Origin: Eikenella longinqua
GTDB taxonomy: Bacteria > Pseudomonadota > Gammaproteobacteria > Burkholderiales > Neisseriaceae
Length of the DNA: 64,000 nt
Direction of reading: 5' to 3'
Assembly (NCBI RefSeq): GCF_001648355.1
Contig: NZ_LXSL01000011.1
Span: 29,676-93,675, forward strand
The stretch's first letter is position 1; every line of letters begins with the position of its first letter. A model generated the notes under the pieces. It made no database searches. It had not been told where the DNA came from and saw only the letters and a list, made by a program, of their open reading frames with translations. The translations under genes were made by a program, and so were the position numbers. Shown in pieces: positions 1 to 7,025 of the stretch.

Positions 1-526
1 CAAACATCAGGTAAAAGGCCGCGCCAAACTGCACCTGCGCCACCTTGCCCAGCTTGATATACGCCACCAGCGTGGAAATAAAAAACACATCCACCATCAT
101 CCAACCGCGCAGCCGCACCAGCCAGCGCGTGGCGCGCAGCACCCCCGGCGGCGGCCTGCCCCATAGCAGCCCGCCATACACATACAAACACAGCAGGCAA
201 AACAGCAGCGGTGCGCCGAAAGTGAGCACAAACATCACCTCCGCCAAAAAGCCCGATTCCTGCAAAATCAGCACCTTCATCATTTCCGGCAGCGTGAGCG
301 GCACATTCTGCCCCAACACCGTAACCTGCATATACAACCCGGAAAACACCACCGCCAGCATAATCAGCGAAGCCAAAGCCAGCGCCGGCGGCAGCATAAA
401 CGGATTGGCCTCCACCCGCGCCAGCGGATGCCGGCAGCGCGGGCAAAACGCCGCCTTCCCCGGCTTGAGCGGCGGCAGGCGCAGCTCCAAACCGCAGGAA
501 TGGCAGCAAATATGGTGCGCCGGCAT
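1..526 (-). CDS. pqiA: PqiA family inner-membrane protein, N-terminal part (cut by window edge)
   Basis: Reading leftward, the protein begins MPAHHICCHSCGLELRLPPL and continues with a second cysteine pair (FCPRCRH), so it carries the paired CxxC zinc-ribbon-like motif typical of paraquat-inducible protein A. Two to three hydrophobic segments follow (ALALASLIMLAVVF, FVLTFGAPLLFCLLCLYVYGGLLWG), and the gene runs off the left edge. PqiA proteins are inner-membrane partners of PqiB, an MCE-domain protein in lipid transport between the membranes; pqiB would be expected further left but is not visible. The start is uncertain: the ATG at 526 has no strong ribosome site, and the same frame stays open upstream with a possible TTG at 589. 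Family call is firm, start is not. Confidence 0.8.
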   Translation of the reverse strand, partial: MPAHHICCHSCGLELRLPPLKPGKAAFCPRCRHPLARVEANPFMLPPALALASLIMLAVVFSGLYMQVTVLGQNVPLTLPEMMKVLILQESGFLAEVMFVLTFGAPLLFCLLCLYVYGGLLWGRPPPGVLRATRWLVRLRGWMMVDVFFISTLVAYIKLGKVAQVQFGAAFYLMF

Positions 527-680
527 CACCGCCTGCGGCTGGTATGGGCGGTAGCGGCGGGCGCGACGCAATCGGGTGGTGAAATCCAAGGGGAAGGAAA
601 CCGGCAGAAAAAAGAAAGGGCGATTATAGCCCAAAGCGGATTGGCGGCAAGGGCTTAAGCAGAGAGAAAGGCCGAATAGT

Positions 681-720
681 TTTCAGGTAGCCCTCACGCG
701 AAGCTGGAGGCTACCTGAAA
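681..720 (-). terminator. Inverted DUS pair downstream of the secreted-protein gene
   Basis: Two DUS copies in opposite orientation are separated by about 16 bases and lie 40 bases beyond the stop of the minus-strand gene at 763-1239. The 12-bp stem makes a plausible terminator, as known for neisserial DUS pairs; the U-tract is poor. Confidence 0.55.
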
Positions 721-762
721 ACCATCGGCAACAAACAACCCTGCCGTACGAGCCACATTGCC

Positions 763-1239
763 CTACTCACACCGATTCGTGCGGACAATCTGCTGGTAAA
801 CCCTCCGCACATTGCCCACATCGTTGATTTGGCAACGTCCGTTATGGCAACTAACGTTAAAGTGAGTGGTAACGGTTTTTCTAGGCTCGCCCAGATTGAC
901 AAAATCTTTAAACGTTGCACGCACCCTGTCTCCCTGCAATGGCGTCACCCTCAGTGTCCGCATCAAATCATCGGGCGCACCGCCATTCCCAATGCCCATA
1001 TCGAAATGCCTGGCATATTCGCACTCAATCCCCTGGGCCCGGGTATTAGCTCTATCGATAATCCGATAAGCCTGATTCACAACACGCTTAAATTCCGGCG
1101 AAGCATACGGCAAATAATCCTCTTTGGCATACGCCTGCCGCACAACCTGTATTTTTGCCTGCTCATCCAAGGTTTGCGCCTGTACAGCCGAAGCCATGAG
1201 CAACGCCGCCTGCGCCGCAATCATCATCCATTTTCCCAT
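763..1239 (-). CDS. Secreted hypothetical protein, 158 aa
   Basis: The start was set at the ATG at 1239 because AAGGAAAAG sits just upstream and the protein then opens with a clear signal peptide (MGKWMMIAAQAALLMASAVQA, cleavage before QTLDEQ). The frame stays open further upstream but without a signal peptide. The mature part is about 137 residues with two cysteines close together (VSCHNGRC) and one at the C-terminus (TNRCE), so a disulfide is possible. The layout recalls small periplasmic DUF3828-like proteins, but I cannot confirm that family. It appears to be a single gene, with an inverted DUS pair downstream. Function unknown. Confidence 0.7.
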   Translation of the reverse strand: MGKWMMIAAQAALLMASAVQAQTLDEQAKIQVVRQAYAKEDYLPYASPEFKRVVNQAYRIIDRANTRAQGIECEYARHFDMGIGNGGAPDDLMRTLRVTPLQGDRVRATFKDFVNLGEPRKTVTTHFNVSCHNGRCQINDVGNVRRVYQQIVRTNRCE

Positions 1240-1319
1240 GTCTTTTCCTTTCAATATCCAATCGCAAATCATCTCGCGTATGAGCAAACTCATACCCTTC
1301 CCGCTTGAGCCGCGCCATT

Positions 1320-1358
1320 TTTCAGGTAGCCCCAATCTTCACCCAAGGCTACCTGAAA
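1320..1358 (-). terminator. Inverted DUS pair
   Basis: Opposed DUS copies with a 15-base loop lie between the minus-strand gene at 1422-1811 and the next one at 763-1239. This fits a terminator for the 1422-1811 gene. Confidence 0.5.
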
Positions 1359-1421
1359 ATACCGCAGCAACAAAGCCAAACCCAGCCTACCCCAAACCCC
1401 GCACGCAGGCAAGCCGCCGCC

Positions 1422-1811
1422 CTATTCCTCAAAGCAATATGCCAGCGCCGCATAATCCGCCACCCTGTCTAGCGGCCACACCGTTTGCAGCCGCAGCAGG
1501 TGTTCGCGCGCCAAAAACAGGCGGATTTGCCCGATGCCGCTGGGCGGCGCGCCATCCGTGGTTTCCGGTGGCAGCCAAATATCCGCGCACAGCCGCCCGC
1601 TGTCGATATACAGCGCTTCAAACGCCGGAGAAAAACAGGCCAGGCGCGAGCCGTCGTCATACCACAGGCGCAGTTCGCTGCCGCCTGCCGCCGCGCCGAT
1701 TTCCACGCAATCGCAGTTTTGCTCCAAAGGAAACGGGTCTGCCGCCAGCGCCAAAGAGAAAGGCCGGCGCAACAGCTCGATGCCGGAGCAATGGATTTCG
1801 TATATTTTCAT
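1422..1811 (-). CDS. Hypothetical protein, 129 aa
   Basis: The ATG at 1811 follows AGGGCGAACC, an acceptable ribosome site. The protein is soluble and acidic, with no signal peptide and no membrane segment. It mixes hydrophobic beta-like stretches (ELRLWYDDGSRLACFSPAFEALYIDSG) with a C-terminal helix (REHLLRLQTVWPLDRVADYAALAYCFEE). I do not recognise a family. It lies between two inverted DUS pairs, downstream of carA on the same strand, but a DUS pair and a Correia-like element separate it from carA, so it is probably transcribed alone. It is supported by frame length, codon use like its neighbours and the ribosome site. Confidence 0.55.
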   Translation of the reverse strand: MKIYEIHCSGIELLRRPFSLALAADPFPLEQNCDCVEIGAAAGGSELRLWYDDGSRLACFSPAFEALYIDSGRLCADIWLPPETTDGAPPSGIGQIRLFLAREHLLRLQTVWPLDRVADYAALAYCFEE

Positions 1812-1845
1812 GGTTCGCCCTAACCGTTAAACCAAGCCGATAAAT

Positions 1846-1884
1846 TTTCAGGTAGCCTTCGCGCATGGCAAAGGCTACCTGAAA
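1846..1884 (-). terminator. Inverted DUS pair next to a Correia-like element
   Basis: Opposed DUS copies lie about 100 bases past the carA stop. Together with the palindromic element at 1887-1954 they probably end carA transcription. Confidence 0.45.
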
Positions 1885-1886
1885 AG

Positions 1887-1954
1887 TATAGTGGATTAAC
1901 AAAAACCAGTACGGCGTTGCCTCGCCTTGTCCTGATTTTTGTTAATCCACTATA
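1887..1954. repeat. Correia-like palindromic element A (68 bp, internally deleted)
   Basis: The ends are TATAGTGGATTAACAAAAA and its inverted copy TTTTTGTTAATCCACTATA, and the interior keeps the GTACGGCGTTGC core. This matches the terminal repeats of neisserial Correia elements, but the interior is shortened to about 30 bases. It lies just beyond the carA stop and could act as an RNA processing hairpin or terminator. Confidence 0.75.
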
Positions 1955-1987
1955 CAAACCTCAACGGTGGCTGAGAAACAGCAATAT

Positions 1988-3118
1988 TTACTGTTTGGCA
2001 GCCTGCATATTGGCAATAAACTTGTCAAACAGATAGCCGACATCCTGCGGGCCGGGGCTGGCTTCGGGGTGGCCTTGGAAACAGAACACGGGTTTGTCGG
2101 TCAGCTCAATGCCTTGCAAGGTGTCGTCGAACAGGGAATGGTGGGTAATCCTTGCGTTGGCGGGCAGGGTGTCGGCATCGACGGCGAAGCCGTGGTTTTG
2201 GCTGGTGATGACGACTTTGCCGCTGTCCAAGTCTTGCACGGGGTGGTTCGCGCCGTGGTGGCTGAAGTGCATTTTCAGGGTTTTTGCGCCGATGGCGAGG
2301 CTGATGAGCTGGTGTCCCAAACAAATGCCGAAGATGGGTTTGCCGCTTGCCATCAGTTTTTGCACGGCTTCGATGGCGTAGTCGCAAGGCTCGGGGTCGC
2401 CCGGGCCGTTGGAGAGGAATACGCCGTCCGGGTTGAGTGCCAACACCTCTTCCGCACTGGTTTGGGCGGGGACGACGGTCAGGCGGCAGCCGCGCGAGGC
2501 GAGCATACGCAGGATGTTGGTTTTCACGCCGAAATCATAGGCGACAACGTGGAACGGCTGTTCGGCAGGAGTAACGAAACCTTTGCCCAACGCCCATTCG
2601 CCTTCGGTCCATTCGTAGGCTTCTGTGCAGGAAACTTCTTTCGCCAAATCTTTGCCGACCATGCTGCCGAACGCGGCGATGAGTTCCTGCGCTTTTTCCA
2701 CCGTAGCGTCCGCGCCGGTCAGAATCGCGCCGCCTTGCGCGCCTTTTTCGCGCAAGAGCGTGGTCAGGCGGCGGGTGTCGATGTCGGCAATGGCGACGGT
2801 TTTGTTGCGCACTAAATAGTCGTGCAGGCTTTCGAACGCGCGGAAGTTGCTGTGCAAGAGCGGCAGGTCGCGGATAATCAGGCCTGCGGCATAAACGCTG
2901 CGGCTTTCTTCGTCTTCGGCGTTGGTGCCGGTATTGCCGATGTGGGGGTAGGTGAGGGTAACGATTTGTTTGCAGTAGGACGGGTCGGTCAGGATTTCCT
3001 GATAGCCGGTCATGGAAGTGTTGAACACGACTTCGCCGGAAGTCGTGTCGTCGTAACCGATTGATGTGCCGTGAAATACGCTGCCGTCAGCGAGAACGAG
3101 GAGTGCGGGAGTGGTCAT
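1988..3118 (-). CDS. carA: Carbamoyl-phosphate synthase small subunit (glutaminase)
   Basis: This 376-residue protein has the usual length of CarA. The N-terminal half is the CarB-binding domain (LADGSVFHGTSIGYDD...GEVVFNTSMTGYQEILTDPSY), and the C-terminal half is a class I glutamine amidotransferase. The triad is visible: Cys266 in FGICLGHQ, His350 and Glu352 in FQGHPEASPGP. It hydrolyses glutamine and passes ammonia to the large subunit CarB to make carbamoyl phosphate for pyrimidines and arginine. carB is not in this window. The long leader upstream has segments able to form alternative hairpins (separate entry), which suggests regulation at the RNA level. Confidence 0.97.
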   Translation of the reverse strand: MTTPALLVLADGSVFHGTSIGYDDTTSGEVVFNTSMTGYQEILTDPSYCKQIVTLTYPHIGNTGTNAEDEESRSVYAAGLIIRDLPLLHSNFRAFESLHDYLVRNKTVAIADIDTRRLTTLLREKGAQGGAILTGADATVEKAQELIAAFGSMVGKDLAKEVSCTEAYEWTEGEWALGKGFVTPAEQPFHVVAYDFGVKTNILRMLASRGCRLTVVPAQTSAEEVLALNPDGVFLSNGPGDPEPCDYAIEAVQKLMASGKPIFGICLGHQLISLAIGAKTLKMHFSHHGANHPVQDLDSGKVVITSQNHGFAVDADTLPANARITHHSLFDDTLQGIELTDKPVFCFQGHPEASPGPQDVGYLFDKFIANMQAAKQ

Positions 3119-3152
3119 GGTGTGGTGTCCGATAAGAGGGGTTCAATCCGAG

Positions 3153-3230
3153 AAAAAGCACGTTCCCGCACCGCATGGCGGTGTGCAAACGTGCTTCTGG
3201 GGCGGGCGCGCCGCCTGTCGGAAGCACGTT
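3153..3230 (-). promoter_or_regulatory. Candidate attenuator in the carA leader
   Basis: On the minus strand the leader carries three related segments in order: AACGTGCTTC (3230-3221), GAAGCACGTT (3197-3188) and AACGTGCTT (3164-3156), the last running into a T-tract. Segment 2 can pair with segment 1, or with segment 3. The 2:3 pairing gives a hairpin followed by uridines, which is terminator-like and lies about 35 bases before the carA ATG. A smaller hairpin (CACCGC/GCGGTG) sits in its loop. This layout is classical for attenuation. The ligand or leader peptide is not identified. Confidence 0.5.
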
Positions 3231-3240
3231 ATTTTACTGG

Positions 3241-3430
3241 ACAACGCAAGTTCGCGGCAAGGCAGGCCAGCCTGATTGGGCGGCAAAAGGCTACCTGAAA
3301 GCGTGAGCTTCAACGCAGTTAAAACGAACGGAGTGAGTTTCTGCGAAGCTAAAACGCAAGCTTCAGCGAAGTGAAAACTTGGGGCGGGGATTTTTCAGGT
3401 AGCCTCTGTGCTAGAAGGGCTGGCTGAAGA
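3241..3430. repeat. DUS-flanked block of DUS-associated repeats
   Basis: A forward DUS at 3288 and a reverse DUS near 3393 bracket repeated units such as GAGTGAGTTTCTGCGAAGC and CAAGCTTCAGCGAAG. The same unit family recurs beside DUS copies near 27229, 43450, 45314, 49470, 54940, 56055, 58720 and 62270. No gene is visible here. Confidence 0.6.
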
Positions 3431-3463
3431 ATGAATCAGACTGATTCACTCGCTGCGGCCTGC

Positions 3464-3742
3464 TTACACAATAAAAAACAGACGATATACAAACAAGCAA
3501 AACAACATATCCAACAACAAGCAAACCGTTGCCGAGCAAAATATCCTGACGGCTGCTGCGGCTTTGACGGGCAGGCAATGAAACGACAAATAAACAATAA
3601 ACAGGCTTACCAAATAATAGACTAGTAATTCAATCATTCCCATGATGAAGTAATGGAAATCACGAGACGGGACGTTGGCAATAAAATCAAGCCAACCTTT
3701 AAACTCTCCCAAAGCCAATAAAACCGCAAACAGGTTCAGCAC
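3464..3742 (-). CDS. Small membrane protein, 92 aa, unknown
   Basis: The frame encodes about three hydrophobic helices (LNLFAVLLALGEF, FIMGMIELLVYYLVSLFIVYLSFHCL and IFCSATVCLLLDMLFCLFVYRLFFIV) with few charges. The only start is a GTG at 3742 with no clear ribosome site, so the true N-terminus is uncertain. The region is AT-richer than its neighbours. I do not recognise a family. It lies between carA and leuS on the same strand, and an inverted DUS pair separates it from leuS. The opposite-strand frame here is hydrophilic and less convincing. Confidence 0.4.
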   Translation of the reverse strand: MLNLFAVLLALGEFKGWLDFIANVPSRDFHYFIMGMIELLVYYLVSLFIVYLSFHCLPVKAAAAVRIFCSATVCLLLDMLFCLFVYRLFFIV

Positions 3743-3782
3743 AAGCCGACTTTTTGCATGGATTTGATTTAGTTATAACAAA

Positions 3783-3822
3783 GGCTACCTGAAAAATTGA
3801 AAGCCAATATTTTCAGGTAGCC
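3783..3822 (-). terminator. leuS terminator (inverted DUS pair)
   Basis: Opposed DUS copies with a 16-base loop begin about 20 bases past the leuS stop on the minus strand. Confidence 0.6.
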
Positions 3823-3841
3823 TCTTATCAGCCCAACGGCC

Positions 3842-6484
3842 TCACACCACAATATTCACCAGCCGCTTGGGCACGACGATGATTTTCTTCGCCGCTTTGC
3901 CTTCCATAAACTTCTGCGCGCCGGCGGTGGCGAGCGCGGCGGCTTCGATGGCGGCTTTGTCGGCTTCGGCGGGCACGGTGATTTTGTCGCGCAGCTTGCC
4001 GTTCACCTGCACCATCATTTCGATTTCGGTCTGCACCAGCGCGGCGGGGTCGGCTTTCGGCCACGCGGTTTCCCACACCTTGCCGCCCTCGCGCAGCTCG
4101 CCCCACAGGCTTTCGCAAATGTGCGGCACGATGGGCCACAGCAGCAGCAGCACGGCTTCCAGCGTTTCCTGCGCCACTTCGCGGCCGTGCGTTTCGGCCA
4201 ACGCGCCGCTTTTGGCGGTGGCGTCGTATTGGTTCAGCAGCTCCATCACGGCGGCCACGGCGGTGTTGAACTGCTGGCGGCGGTCGTAGTCGTCGGTGAC
4301 TTTGGCGATGGTGCTGTGCAGCTTGAAGCGCAACTCTTGCAGGCTGCCTGCCAGCGCGTTGTGGCTACCTGAAAACGCCTGCGCCGTACCGCCCTGATTG
4401 AATTCGTACACGGTGCGCCACAAACGGCGCAGGAAGCGGTGCGCGCCTTCCACAGCGGCGTCGTTCCATTCCAGCGACTGCTCGGGCGGCGCGGCGAACA
4501 TCATGAACAGGCGGGCGGTGTCCGCGCCGTAGGTGTCGATCAGCGTTTGCGGATCAACGCCGTTGTTTTTGGATTTGGACATTTTTTCCATACCGCCAAT
4601 CTGCACGGGCTGCCCGTCGGCGCGCAACACGGCGGAGGCGGGGCGGCCTTTGTCGTCCAACTGCAAATCCACATCGGCGGGGTTGAACCATTCTTTGCCG
4701 CCATCGGCACGGTCGCGGTAGTAGGTTTGCGCCAGCACCATGCCCTGTGTGAGCAACTGCTTGAACGGCTCGCGCACGGGCACAATCCCTTCTTCGTTCA
4801 TCAATTTAGTGAAGAAGCGGGCGTACAAAAGGTGCAAAATCGCGTGTTCGATACCGCCGATGTATTGGTCGGCCTGCCCCCAATACGCCGCCGCTTCGGG
4901 CGCGACCATGTGCGCGTCGTCGCGCGGCGACATATAGCGGAACTGGTACCAGCTCGATTCCATGAAGGTGTCCATGGTGTCGGTTTCGCGCTTGGCCGCG
5001 CCGCCGCATTTCGGACATTTTGTCTCATAAAATTCGGGCATTTTGGCCAGCGGCGAACCCGCGCCGTCGGGCACCACGTTTTCGGGCAGCACCACGGGCA
5101 AATCCTGTGCGGGCACGGGCACTTCGCCGCAGCATTCGCAATGGATGATGGGAATCGGGCAGCCCCAATAACGCTGGCGGGAAATGCCCCAGTCGCGCAG
5201 GCGGTATTGCGTTTTCGGCTCGCCCGCAGAAGCAGCCTGCAACTTGGCGGCGATGGCATCGAAAGCAGCCTGAAAATCCAAGCCGTTGAATTCGCCTGAG
5301 TTTATCAGCCGCGTGTTTTCCTTCGCGCCATACCAGTCATGCCACACGGAGGGGTTGTAGGGCTGCGGTTCGTTCAATTCGATCACCTGTTTAATCGGCA
5401 GGCCGAATTTGTTGGCAAACTCAAAATCGCGCTCGTCGTGCGCGGGCACGGCCATCACCGCGCCGTCGCCGTAGCCCCACAGCACATAGTTCGCCACCCA
5501 CACTTCCAGCCGCTCGCCGTTGAGCGGGTTGATGACGAAGCGGCCGGTGGGCAGGCCTTTTTTCTCCATCGTCGCCATATCGGCTTCAGCCACGCTGCCG
5601 GCCTTGCATTCGGCGATGAACGCTTGCAGTGCAGGCTGCTTTTCGGCAGCGGCGGCGGCCAGCGGGTGCTCGGCGGCCACAGCCACATAAGTCGCGCCCA
5701 TCAGCGTGTCGGGGCGGGTGGTATAGACTTGAATATAATCGGCATAATTTTCAGGTAGCCCTTCGCGGCTGTCGGCGGCTACCTGAAAACGCACGTTCAT
5801 GCCGCGCGATTTGCCAATCCAGTTGCGCTGCATGGTTTTCACCTGCTCCGGCCAGTCCAAGCCGTCCAAATCGGCCAGAAGCTGCTCGGCGTAATCGGTG
5901 ATTTTGAAGTAGTACATCGGGATTTCGCGCTTTTCCACCAGCGCGCCGCTGCGCCAGCCGCGCCCGTCAATCACCTGCTCGTTGGCCAGCACGGTGTGGT
6001 CCACCGGGTCCCAGTTCACCGTGCCCAACTTTTTGTACACAATGCCTTTTTCAAACAGCTTGGTGAACAGCAATTGCTCCCAGCGGTAGTATTCTGGGCG
6101 GCAGGTGGCGATTTCGCGTTCCCAATCCAGCGCGAAGCCCAAGCTCTGCAACTGGCCGCGCATATAGGCGATGTTTTCATATGTCCATTTGGCGGGCGCG
6201 GTGCCGTTTTTCAGCGCGGCGTTTTCGGCGGGCATGCCGAACGCGTCCCAACCCATCGGCTGCAACACGTTGAACCCGTTCAGCAATTTGAAGCGGCTGC
6301 GCACGTCGCCGATGGTGTAGTTGCGCACGTGCCCCATGTGCAGCCTGCCGCTGGGATAGGGGAACATGGAGAGGCAGTAGAATTTGGGCTTGGTGCTGTT
6401 TTCTTTGGCGTTGAAAACGCGGTGCGCCGCCCATTTTTCGCGGGCGGCGGGCTCGGTGAGGGAGGGTTGGTAGAGTTCTTGCAT
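3842..6484 (-). CDS. leuS: Leucyl-tRNA synthetase
   Basis: The 880-residue class I synthetase charges tRNA-Leu with leucine. The start at 6484 (MQELYQPSLTEPAAREKW) is the conserved LeuS N-terminus; the frame extends upstream but the extra residues do not fit the family. The HIGH motif is HMGH at residues 49-52, and KMSKS is seen as EKMSKSKN near residue 634. The editing domain and the zinc-binding region (CPIPIIHCECCGEVP, CPKCGG) are present. Two opposed DUS copies at 5749-5791 lie inside the gene and encode FQVAADSREGLPEN at the edge of the editing domain, and a third at 4363 encodes AFSGS. The enzyme should be intact. Confidence 0.97.
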   Translation of the reverse strand: MQELYQPSLTEPAAREKWAAHRVFNAKENSTKPKFYCLSMFPYPSGRLHMGHVRNYTIGDVRSRFKLLNGFNVLQPMGWDAFGMPAENAALKNGTAPAKWTYENIAYMRGQLQSLGFALDWEREIATCRPEYYRWEQLLFTKLFEKGIVYKKLGTVNWDPVDHTVLANEQVIDGRGWRSGALVEKREIPMYYFKITDYAEQLLADLDGLDWPEQVKTMQRNWIGKSRGMNVRFQVAADSREGLPENYADYIQVYTTRPDTLMGATYVAVAAEHPLAAAAAEKQPALQAFIAECKAGSVAEADMATMEKKGLPTGRFVINPLNGERLEVWVANYVLWGYGDGAVMAVPAHDERDFEFANKFGLPIKQVIELNEPQPYNPSVWHDWYGAKENTRLINSGEFNGLDFQAAFDAIAAKLQAASAGEPKTQYRLRDWGISRQRYWGCPIPIIHCECCGEVPVPAQDLPVVLPENVVPDGAGSPLAKMPEFYETKCPKCGGAAKRETDTMDTFMESSWYQFRYMSPRDDAHMVAPEAAAYWGQADQYIGGIEHAILHLLYARFFTKLMNEEGIVPVREPFKQLLTQGMVLAQTYYRDRADGGKEWFNPADVDLQLDDKGRPASAVLRADGQPVQIGGMEKMSKSKNNGVDPQTLIDTYGADTARLFMMFAAPPEQSLEWNDAAVEGAHRFLRRLWRTVYEFNQGGTAQAFSGSHNALAGSLQELRFKLHSTIAKVTDDYDRRQQFNTAVAAVMELLNQYDATAKSGALAETHGREVAQETLEAVLLLLWPIVPHICESLWGELREGGKVWETAWPKADPAALVQTEIEMMVQVNGKLRDKITVPAEADKAAIEAAALATAGAQKFMEGKAAKKIIVVPKRLVNIVV

Positions 6485-6734
6485 GATGGGTTCTGCCGAC
6501 AGATTGAGATAGTTTGGAAAACTGCGGATTATAAGCCAGCGGCGGCGCATCGCCAAACAGGAAACTGCAAACGATTGCCACCATCGGGCAGAGCGGCAGA
6601 ACGATTGTGCTTGGCAAATGAAGAATTAGATAAGAATAAGCCCTTACACGCCGGCCACGCCATCAGGCTACCTGAAAAATATCGGCAGCTCCCCCGACGC
6701 AAGTTGAACATTCACTTTGTGCGCCTGGCACAGA

Positions 6735-6837
6735 CAAAAAAAGCCATCAATACCAAGGGAGGAAGTATTGATGGCCAACTTGCGGGAAAACGTCTACTTA
6801 CTATCCATACCGCCTACCAAGAAGCGGCACAGACGGG
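6735..6837 (-). ncRNA. Candidate small regulatory RNA, about 100 nt
   Basis: On the minus strand a -10 box TATACA (6849-6844) is followed by about 100 bases ending in a textbook Rho-independent terminator: stem GCCATCAATAC/GTATTGATGGC (6775-6765 with 6753-6743), loop TTCCTCCCTTG, then seven T. Upstream a second fold is possible, with CGTCT pairing AGACG and GCCGC facing GCGGT, followed by a single-stranded TTTTCCCGC stretch. The loop CCUCC can pair with Shine-Dalgarno sequences (GGAGG), a common seed in trans-acting small RNAs including the neisserial sibling RNAs. It lies between ptsI and leuS. The -35 box is weak. Expression is inferred, not seen. Confidence 0.5.
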
Positions 6838-6843
6838 GCGCAT

Positions 6844-6872
6844 TGTATAGAATACTTTGATTATTGTCACTA
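6844..6872 (-). promoter_or_regulatory. Promoter of the candidate small RNA
   Basis: The minus strand reads TAGTGA, then 17 bases, then TATACA. The -10 is good and the -35 matches only three of six consensus positions. Confidence 0.4.
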
Positions 6873-7025
6873 CTAATTGTTATTTTTTACCCAAATACGG
6901 CAATTCGCCGCCATAAACTTGCACTAAGCTTGAAAAGAAGAAGATTTGTTCATTTATTTAAGTAAAGATTAAGCGCAGTATTTAAACAATAATTTTTAAC
7001 GATTCTTCACTTTTCTATCTGAATG

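Larger units (their letters stand above)
6485..7025. other. 541-bp intergenic region holding a candidate small RNA
   Basis: No open frame here looks coding. It contains one DUS near 6666, a perfect 11-bp inverted repeat with a T-tract (6734-6775) and an AT-rich promoter-like stretch (6844-7020). The last two are described under the candidate small RNA. Confidence 0.6.

Noticed and set aside
681..720. CRISPR array, because of the many short repeats in the window
   Set aside because: Repeats are 12-mers in both orientations with irregular spacing, as expected of uptake sequences; no regular spacer pattern and no cas genes.
3431..3625. Plus-strand open frame opposite the small membrane protein
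   Set aside because: It is glutamine- and lysine-rich with no ribosome site; the opposite strand gives a more protein-like hydrophobic pattern.
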